In this document: positions 13,780 to 19,021 of the stretch, piece by piece | How positions within the stretch are numbered: the first letter of the stretch is position 1 | How the letters are laid out: each line of letters begins with the position of its first letter | Origin: an uncultured Lachnospiraceae bacterium | GTDB taxonomy: Bacteria > Bacillota > Clostridia > Lachnospirales > Lachnospiraceae | Reading direction: 5' to 3' | Length of the DNA: 19,021 nt | Assembly (NCBI GenBank): GCA_910586955.1 | Contig: CAJUMM010000006.1 | Span: 55,501-74,521 of the forward strand | The notes under the pieces: generated by a model | The model's database searches: none | Told to the model about the DNA's origin: nothing | What the model saw: the letters and a program-made list of their open reading frames with translations, nothing else | Position numbers and translations under genes: made by a program

Positions 13780-13812
13780 ATATTGCTATAAATGAAACAA
13801 AAAAGCAATATA
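13780..13812. promoter_or_regulatory. inverted AGCAATAT pair near the araC start
   Basis: ATATTGCT (13780-13787) and AGCAATAT (13804-13811) form a perfect 8-bp inverted repeat with a 16-bp spacer. It begins 28 bp from the araC start codon, downstream of its predicted promoter, a position that fits autorepression. Confidence 0.5.
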
Positions 13813-13852
13813 AGTAAAAAATTAGGGCGAAAAGGGGATAAAACTTTCTGTT

Positions 13853-13881
13853 ATTATACCTTCTTTTGGTATGGTGTACAA
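13853..13881 (-). promoter_or_regulatory. promoter of the araC-type gene
   Basis: On the - strand there is a perfect TATAAT (13858-13853). TTGTAC (13881-13876) lies 17 bp further upstream as a weak -35 box. Confidence 0.55.
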
Positions 13882-13991
13882 GAAAAAAATACAAAAAATA
13901 TTAAAAATGACAGGGTAATAAAATTGTGAAATAAAGCAAATTGTCCATATGTTATAATGAGTATATAAATTTCGTGACAAAAAGTATAAAA

Positions 13992-14033
13992 ATATCTAAA
14001 AGAAGCAATATATCTAAAAAAGAGAGCAATATA
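13992..14033 (+). promoter_or_regulatory. direct repeats, likely AraC activator sites
   Basis: AGCAATATA occurs at 14004-14012 and 14025-14033, exactly 21 bp apart. ATATCTAAAA is also repeated at 13992-14001 and 14010-14019. Direct half-sites spaced by two helical turns are typical of AraC-family operators. A weak -35 (TGGAAA, 14039-14044) and -10 (TATACT, 14062-14067) lie just downstream, as in activator-dependent promoters. Confidence 0.6.
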
Positions 14034-14038
14034 AAGAC

Positions 14039-14067
14039 TGGAAATGGAAAAAGGATGCTTTTATACT
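14039..14067 (+). promoter_or_regulatory. activator-dependent promoter of the sugar operon
   Basis: TGGAAA (14039-14044) and TATACT (14062-14067) are 17 bp apart. The -35 is poor, and the nearest AGCAATATA site ends 5 bp upstream, which is the geometry expected of a promoter needing an AraC-type activator. Confidence 0.5.
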
Positions 14068-14132
14068 TAGCTTATCTAATAATTTGGTTCTTGGAACCAT
14101 AGTCATCACATTTTTACAGGAGGTAAGATGTT

Positions 14133-15503
14133 ATGAAAAAGGTAATAAGTATCCTTCTTGTAGCAGCCATGACGGCTTCTATGATGGCAGGCTGCGGCAA
14201 AAAGGCAGACACACCTGCAGATACGCCTGACACAGCACCGGCCGGCCAGGAAACCGGGGAGGCGCCTGAGGCCGCCGGCGGAACGCTGAAAGTGGCAGCC
14301 ATTGAGACGGCCTACGGCAGCGACATGTGGAAAGAAGTATGCGAAGCCTTTACCGCAGAAACAGGAATTGCGGTGGAACTGATAACGGATAAGAATCTGG
14401 AAGATGTAATCGGATCGGCTATGAAGGCCGGGGATTTCCCGGATGTGATTCATCTGGCTACAGGACGTGAGGATGCCCTGACAGAGACCTTTATCAAGGA
14501 TCAGAATCTGGTGGAACTGACCGACGTACTGTCCATGACCGTTCCCGGTGAGGATAACAAGGTCAGTGATAAGATTGCAGGCGGTTTTACAGAGACGGCT
14601 CTGACCAATCCCTATGGCGACGGGAAGACCTATCTGGCGCCTATGTTCTATTCTCCCTGCGGACTGTTCTACAATGCAGGCCTCTTTGAGGAAAAAGGCT
14701 GGACCGTACCCACCACATGGGATGAGATGTGGGAACTGGGGGACAAGGCAAAGGCAGAGGGAATCTCCTTGTTTACATATCCCACCACCGGATACTTTGA
14801 CGCATTCTTCTATGCTCTGATGTACTCTGTAGGCGGAGCTGATTTCTTTAACAAAGCGACAAACTATGAAGAGGGTATCTGGGATACCGAAGAAGCTAAG
14901 ATGTGTTTTGACATTGTAGCGAAACTGGCCTCCTATACGGAGCCTACCACGCCGGCCCAGGCCAACGATCAGGATTTCACCAAGAACCAGCAGCTGGTTC
15001 TGGACAACAAAGCCCTGTTTATGCCCAACGGCACCTGGATTGTAGGCGAGATGGCAGAAGCTCCCCGGGAAGAGGGTTTTGCCTGGGGCATGACGGCTCT
15101 TCCGGCTGTTGAGGCAGGCGGCGACGGCTACAGCTATACCTGGTTTGAGCAGGCATGGATTCCCAGCGGGGCAGTGAACCAGGATGCAGCGAAGCAGTTT
15201 ATCGCATTCCTTTATAGTGATACGGCCTGTGAGATTTTTGCAAAAGCAGGCGCAATTCAGCCGGTTCTGAACATTGCAGACAAGCTGGAGGGTGACAACA
15301 AGCTTTTCTACGCCATCTATGACAACGGTGCAAAAGCTGCTATGGGTAATTTTGCAGCATTTACTCCCATTGAAGGCCTGGATAACCGTACTGTATGGTT
15401 TGATCCGGTGAACTCTCTGGTATCCGGAACTATGACCGAGGATGACTGGATTGCAGGCATCAAAGACGCCAGCGATCAGATGAGAGCGAATCTCATTCAG
15501 TAA
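14133..15503 (+). CDS. ABC sugar transporter substrate-binding lipoprotein
   Basis: This 456-residue extracellular solute-binding protein is of the carbohydrate type (family 1/MalE-like). The N terminus is a lipoprotein signal peptide with lipobox MAGC and Cys21 as the lipid anchor. A low-complexity Asp/Pro/Thr/Ala linker follows, and then the binding domain (GGTLKVAAIETAYGSDMWKE onward). It captures the sugar outside the membrane and hands it to the two downstream permeases. ATG 14133 follows AGGAGGT. The downstream GH112 enzyme suggests a galactosyl disaccharide such as galacto-N-biose or lacto-N-biose, but the sequence alone does not prove the ligand. Confidence 0.93.
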   Translation: MKKVISILLVAAMTASMMAGCGKKADTPADTPDTAPAGQETGEAPEAAGGTLKVAAIETAYGSDMWKEVCEAFTAETGIAVELITDKNLEDVIGSAMKAGDFPDVIHLATGREDALTETFIKDQNLVELTDVLSMTVPGEDNKVSDKIAGGFTETALTNPYGDGKTYLAPMFYSPCGLFYNAGLFEEKGWTVPTTWDEMWELGDKAKAEGISLFTYPTTGYFDAFFYALMYSVGGADFFNKATNYEEGIWDTEEAKMCFDIVAKLASYTEPTTPAQANDQDFTKNQQLVLDNKALFMPNGTWIVGEMAEAPREEGFAWGMTALPAVEAGGDGYSYTWFEQAWIPSGAVNQDAAKQFIAFLYSDTACEIFAKAGAIQPVLNIADKLEGDNKLFYAIYDNGAKAAMGNFAAFTPIEGLDNRTVWFDPVNSLVSGTMTEDDWIAGIKDASDQMRANLIQ

Positions 15504-15524
15504 TATGAGATAAAAGTGAACAGG

Positions 15525-15562
15525 CAAACGGCGGTGAGCATTTTCCCACCGCCGTTTGTTTT
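15525..15562 (+). terminator. perfect 12-bp hairpin after the binding protein gene
   Basis: CAAACGGCGGTG (15525-15536) pairs perfectly with CACCGCCGTTTG (15547-15558), loop 10 nt, followed by T-rich sequence. It lies inside the operon, so it probably acts as a partial terminator or mRNA stabiliser, giving more binding protein than permease. Confidence 0.8.
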
Positions 15563-15613
15563 AAAATCAGATTTAGCCTGAGGCTGTGATCTGGTGGGAA
15601 AGGAGTTAGGGCC

Positions 15614-16501
15614 ATGAAGAAACGAGCGGGGCGCAGCAGATTTATTGTTCTGTGTGCTGCGGCTGCAGTGATTTTATTTACGGTTTTTATGATTATCCCT
15701 ACCATAAACGTATTCCGGATGTCTCTGTTTGTGCGCAGCGCGTATTCCACTACGGAGGAGTTTGTGTGGCTGCAGAACTTCGGCCGTCTGATGAAGGATG
15801 CTAATTTTATCCGTTCCATGCAGAATACGATTCTTTTGATTGTGGTAGTGACGGTGGTTACCTTTGCATTTGCCCTGGTGTTTGCAGCCATTCTGACCAG
15901 GGAAAAGATCAAAGGACAAAATTTTTTCCGGATTATATTTTACATACCGAATATTCTGTCGGTGGTGGTAATTTCGGCTGTTTTCAGTGCTATTTACGAC
16001 ACGAACAACGGTACGCTGAACAGCCTGTTGTCTTTTTTCAAGGGAGAGACTGTGGCCATCCTCTGGAAAGGGGAGTCTATGGTTATGATCAGCCTGATCA
16101 TTGCCATGGTATGGCAGGCTATCGGTTATTATATGGTTATGTATATGGCCTCTATGGCCAGTATTCCCCAGAGCCTTTACGAGAGCGCAGGACTGGACGG
16201 CGCAGGGCGCCTGACCCAGTTTTTCCAGATTACCCTGCCGCTTATCTGGACGAATATCCGCACCACACTGACATTTTTTATTATCAGCACCATCAACATG
16301 GCCTTCCTCTTTGTGAAAGCCATGACCTCCGGAGGACCCAACGGCGCCTCGGAGGTTGCCTTGTCCTATATGTATAAGCAGGCATATACCAATTCCACCT
16401 ATGGCTACGGCATGGCCATCGGCGTAATGGTATTTCTGTTTTCCTTTGGCCTGTCGGCGCTGGTGAATGCGGTTACTAAGCGGAAGCCGCTGGAATTTTA
16501 A
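15614..16501 (+). CDS. ABC sugar permease, MalF/UgpA-type
   Basis: This 295-residue inner-membrane protein has about six hydrophobic segments, starting at residues 10-35. The ATPase-contacting EAA loop is ESAGLDGAGRLTQFFQITLP. It forms the channel with the second permease. ATG 15614 follows AAAGGAG. It is separated from the binding protein gene by 110 bp containing a strong hairpin and a second weak one (CAGAT/ATCTG, 15568-15593), and from the next permease by 12 bp. Confidence 0.94.
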   Translation: MKKRAGRSRFIVLCAAAAVILFTVFMIIPTINVFRMSLFVRSAYSTTEEFVWLQNFGRLMKDANFIRSMQNTILLIVVVTVVTFAFALVFAAILTREKIKGQNFFRIIFYIPNILSVVVISAVFSAIYDTNNGTLNSLLSFFKGETVAILWKGESMVMISLIIAMVWQAIGYYMVMYMASMASIPQSLYESAGLDGAGRLTQFFQITLPLIWTNIRTTLTFFIISTINMAFLFVKAMTSGGPNGASEVALSYMYKQAYTNSTYGYGMAIGVMVFLFSFGLSALVNAVTKRKPLEF

Positions 16502-16513
16502 GGGGGGATAAGG

Positions 16514-17401
16514 ATGGAACAGACGAAAAAATTATCGGGGCAGGTATTGTATAAGATTTTCATTTATGTGGCGCTGGGACTTTTGGCAGTCACGATCATT
16601 GTTCCGGTGGCCTGGGTATTCATGGCCTCCATTAAGCAGAACAGTGAATTTTACGGAAATCCCTGGGCTATTCCTGCAGGCGTGTATCTTCAAAACTTTG
16701 CAGACGCCTGGGGAAAAGCCCGGATGGGTGAATATATGCTTAATTCCGTGCTTGTCACGGCCCTGGCCCTTGCTATTCTTCTGGTGGTGGCGCTGCCGGC
16801 GTCTTATGTGCTGTCCCGGTTTGAATTCCGGGGAAGGAAATTTTTAAATATCCTTTTTATGGGCGGCCTGTTTATCAATGTGAATTACATTGTAGTTCCT
16901 ATTTTCCTGATGCTTGTGGACGGGGATAAGATGCTGAAAGGACTATTCGGCAGCGGATTTTTCCTGAATAATATTTTTGTGCTGGCACTGGTGTATGCGG
17001 CTACGGCCCTTCCCTTTACCATTTACCTGCTGTCCAGCTATTTTGCCACTCTGCCTCATGATTTTGAGGAGGCGGCGTATATTGACGGAGCGGGATATTT
17101 TGCTACAATGGTAAAAATTATATTTCCCATGGCACAGCCGTCGATTATTACGGTGATCCTCTTTAACTTTTTGTCTTTCTGGAACGAATATATCATTGCC
17201 ATGACTTTGCTGTCGGATCCCAATGGCAGCAAGACGCTGCCGGTAGGCCTGATGCAGCTGATCCAGGCCCAGCAGGCGGCCACCCAGTACGGACAGCTGT
17301 ATGCGGGACTGGTCCTGGTGATGCTGCCTACGCTGATACTTTATATGTGCGTGCAGAAAAAGCTGACTCAGGGCATGACGCTGGGCGGTTTGAAAGGATA
17401 G
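16514..17401 (+). CDS. ABC sugar permease, MalG/UgpE-type
   Basis: This 295-residue partner permease has about six membrane segments and the EAA loop EEAAYIDGAGYFATMVKIIFP. The C terminus has the usual KKLTQGMTLGGLKG ending of the MalG type. ATG 16514 follows GGGGGG at 16502-16507. The next gene starts 9 bp after its stop. No ATPase gene is present in the operon before the window ends. Confidence 0.94.
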   Translation: MEQTKKLSGQVLYKIFIYVALGLLAVTIIVPVAWVFMASIKQNSEFYGNPWAIPAGVYLQNFADAWGKARMGEYMLNSVLVTALALAILLVVALPASYVLSRFEFRGRKFLNILFMGGLFINVNYIVVPIFLMLVDGDKMLKGLFGSGFFLNNIFVLALVYAATALPFTIYLLSSYFATLPHDFEEAAYIDGAGYFATMVKIIFPMAQPSIITVILFNFLSFWNEYIIAMTLLSDPNGSKTLPVGLMQLIQAQQAATQYGQLYAGLVLVMLPTLILYMCVQKKLTQGMTLGGLKG

Positions 17402-17410
17402 GGTGACGGG

Positions 17411-17599
17411 ATGAATTTTTGGAAAGAACATGTGGGCCTGCGGGTGGTGCTGATTGCAGTATTTTTTGCAGCAGGTATGGCAATGGTGTTCGGCGGATGG
17501 AAGATGACCGGAAAACTGGCCGGACTTGGAATTATGCTTTTGGGTGTAGTGCTTCTTTTGGCCGCGTTGATGATTTATAACAAACGCTATCAGGATTAG
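17411..17599 (+). CDS. small two-segment membrane protein
   Basis: This 62-residue protein has two hydrophobic segments, about residues 11-29 and 35-56, and the charged end YNKRYQD. From memory it resembles small proteins called DUF6903 in Firmicutes sugar operons, but I cannot confirm this. It sits between the second permease and the GH112 gene, spaced 9 bp and 18 bp, so it is almost surely cotranscribed and may assist the transporter. AGGGTG just upstream is a modest ribosome site. Confidence 0.75.
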   Translation: MNFWKEHVGLRVVLIAVFFAAGMAMVFGGWKMTGKLAGLGIMLLGVVLLLAALMIYNKRYQD

Positions 17600-17617
17600 A
17601 AGGCAGAGGGATCATAG

Positions 17618-19021
17618 ATGAGGAACCAATATAAAAATACCGGCAGGGTGACAATTCCCACCGATGTGGATGTGGTGCCTGAGACATTGGAGTTATTGAA
17701 ACGCTGGGGTGCAGATGCCATCCGGGACTGTGACGGAACCGATTACCCGGAAGGTTTAAAAGAAGTAAATGCCAAGGTATATTCTACCTATTATACAACC
17801 CGGAAGGATAACGCCTGGGCGAAGGCGAATCCGGACGAGATCCAGCAATGCTATATTATGACTGGGTTTTATATGGCGGAGGACGAAGCTCTTGCCATTC
17901 CTTTGATGGCGGGAATTAGTTCCGAGCTTCTCAAAGTAAATACCAGGGATGACAGGAAGCGCTGGTGGGAAGTTATGGACCGGACGGCCGGCTGTCCCGT
18001 TCCTCCTGAGGAATGGACTTATGAAGAAGAGGGGGGCTGTGTGATCCTTCCTGCTCCTGTCCCTTACCACGAGTATACGGTCAGCTTTCTGGCCTATCTC
18101 ATCTGGGACCCGGTTCATATGTACAATGCAGTGGTGAACGAGTGGACGGACTTTGAACATCAGATTACCTTTGATGTGCGCCAGCCCAAGACACATGCCT
18201 ATACCCTGGAGCGTCTGCGGCGGTTTATTGAGGAGCACCCTTACGTGGATGTGATCCGCTATACTACGTTTTTTCATCAGTTCACGCTGATATTTGACGA
18301 GCTGAAACGGGAGAAGTATGTGGACTGGTACGGATATTCCGCATCCGTGTCCCCCTATATTCTGGAGAAGTTTGAGAAGGAAGCAGGGTATCCCTTCCGC
18401 CCGGAGTATATCATTGATCAGGGATATTACAATAACCAGTACCGGGTTCCCTCTAAGGAGTATCTGGACTTTGTGGCTTTCCAGCGTAAAGAAGTGGCGG
18501 CTTTGGTAAAAGAGCTGGTGGATCTGACCCATGAGCTGGGGAAGGAGGCCATGATGTTTCTGGGCGATCACTGGATTGGGACGGAGCCCTATATGGATGA
18601 ATTCCGATCCGTGGGCCTGGACGCCGTGGTGGGGAGCGTGGGAAACGGCATGACCCTGCGGCTGATTTCCGATATTCCGGGAGTTGGCTATACGGAAGGG
18701 CGTTTCCTTCCATACTTTTTCCCGGATACCTTCCATGAGGGCGGGGATCCGGTAAAGGAGGCAAAGGAGAACTGGGTGACGGCCAGGCGGGCGATCCTGC
18801 GCAAACCCATTGACCGGATTGGATACGGCGGTTACCTGAAGCTGGCCTGCAAGTTTCCGGAGTTTGTGGATTATGTGGAGAGCGTGTGCAAGGAATTCCG
18901 GGAGCTGTACGAAAATATCCGGGGAACGGAAGGGTTCTGCCACAAAAAGGTGGCTGTGCTGAACTGCTGGGGGCGTATGCGCTCCTGGGGCTGCCATATG
19001 GTGCACCATGCCTTGTATCAA
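17618..19021 (+). CDS. GH112 galactosyl-HexNAc (or galactosyl-rhamnose) phosphorylase, partial
   Basis: An uninterrupted frame of 468 codons from ATG 17618 runs off the window end; the family is usually about 720-750 residues, so roughly two thirds is present. It begins NTGRVTIPTDVD and contains LLKRWGADAIRDCDGTDYPE, TFFHQFTLIFDE and GDHWIGTEPY. Asp317 in GDHWIGTE sits where the catalytic acid of the Bifidobacterium enzyme lies (Asp313, from memory). GH112 enzymes use phosphate to split beta-1,3-galactosyl-N-acetylhexosamines, or in some members galactosyl-1,4-rhamnose, releasing galactose 1-phosphate in the cytoplasm. Which substrate applies cannot be decided here. AGAGGG at 17605-17610 is the ribosome site. 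Confidence 0.9.
   Translation, partial: MRNQYKNTGRVTIPTDVDVVPETLELLKRWGADAIRDCDGTDYPEGLKEVNAKVYSTYYTTRKDNAWAKANPDEIQQCYIMTGFYMAEDEALAIPLMAGISSELLKVNTRDDRKRWWEVMDRTAGCPVPPEEWTYEEEGGCVILPAPVPYHEYTVSFLAYLIWDPVHMYNAVVNEWTDFEHQITFDVRQPKTHAYTLERLRRFIEEHPYVDVIRYTTFFHQFTLIFDELKREKYVDWYGYSASVSPYILEKFEKEAGYPFRPEYIIDQGYYNNQYRVPSKEYLDFVAFQRKEVAALVKELVDLTHELGKEAMMFLGDHWIGTEPYMDEFRSVGLDAVVGSVGNGMTLRLISDIPGVGYTEGRFLPYFFPDTFHEGGDPVKEAKENWVTARRAILRKPIDRIGYGGYLKLACKFPEFVDYVESVCKEFRELYENIRGTEGFCHKKVAVLNCWGRMRSWGCHMVHHALYQ

Larger units (their letters stand above)
13753..14132. other. AT-rich divergent control region
   Basis: This 380-bp stretch has no gene. It holds two AGCAATAT-type motif pairs (listed separately), a - strand promoter for araC, and one or two + strand promoters for the sugar operon. 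One is an extended -10, TGTTATAAT, at 13950-13958, with no clear -35 at normal spacing. The leader has a small hairpin, TGGTTC/GAACCA at about 14084-14098, before the AGGAGGT ribosome site of the binding protein gene. Confidence 0.7.

Noticed and set aside
14106..15527. Long - strand frame opposite the binding protein gene
   Set aside because: The + strand encodes a clear lipoprotein with a good ribosome site; the antisense translation is cysteine- and histidine-scattered with no family resemblance.
17756..19021. Long - strand frame at the right edge
   Set aside because: The + strand frame from 17618 is an obvious GH112 enzyme, and the - strand frame is its antisense.
1..19021. CRISPR arrays, tRNA/rRNA genes, insertion sequences, prophage or attachment sites
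   Set aside because: I saw no regularly spaced direct repeats of CRISPR size, no tRNA-like cloverleaf, no transposase or integrase, and gene order and codon style look uniform.

Overview
The window looks like the chromosome of a spore-forming gut Clostridia member, most likely Lachnospiraceae. The evidence is the clostridial type-3 prolyl-tRNA synthetase, the YabP/YabQ and CotS-type sporulation genes, purine-rich Shine-Dalgarno (SD) sequences, frequent GTG/TTG starts, and a GH112 phosphorylase operon typical of gut glycan users. This placement rests on protein resemblance from memory, not on a search.

Bases 1-13,750 are mostly housekeeping genes on the + strand. A small TSCPD-domain gene on the - strand diverges from mtnN (MTA/SAH nucleosidase). 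Then come a small membrane protein of unknown function, pgi, an RluA-type pseudouridine synthase, an AI-2E/YtvI-like permease, proS, cca, a CotS-family spore coat protein, a phosphoglucomutase, and a cell-division/sporulation block mazG-hup-rqcP-yabP-yabQ-divIC. Apart from hup, that block follows the order known in Bacillus subtilis. A bidirectional terminator then separates divIC from a convergent araC-type regulator.

Bases 13,750-19,021 form a sugar-uptake locus: the AraC regulator, a 380-bp AT-rich control region with repeated AGCAATATA sites, a lipoprotein substrate-binding protein, two permeases, a 62-residue membrane protein, and a GH112 galactosyl-N-acetylhexosamine (or related) phosphorylase cut off by the window edge. 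The locus encodes no ABC ATPase, so a shared ATPase elsewhere is inferred. Together these genes would import a galactosyl disaccharide, such as one from mucin or milk oligosaccharides, and cleave it with phosphate in the cytoplasm to give galactose 1-phosphate. The phosphoglucomutase and pgi in this window could serve downstream of such a pathway, but they are separate transcription units.

The most unusual signals are four. First, a dense one-orientation cluster of DnaA-box-like 9-mers lies inside the pseudouridine synthase gene and is read in all three codon phases. Second, terminator-like hairpins bury the ribosome-binding sites of two sporulation genes, yabP and the cotS-like gene. Third, AraC-style direct repeats sit exactly 21 bp apart upstream of the sugar operon. 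Fourth, four 10-bp tandem units lie just upstream of the promoter of the unknown membrane protein gene.
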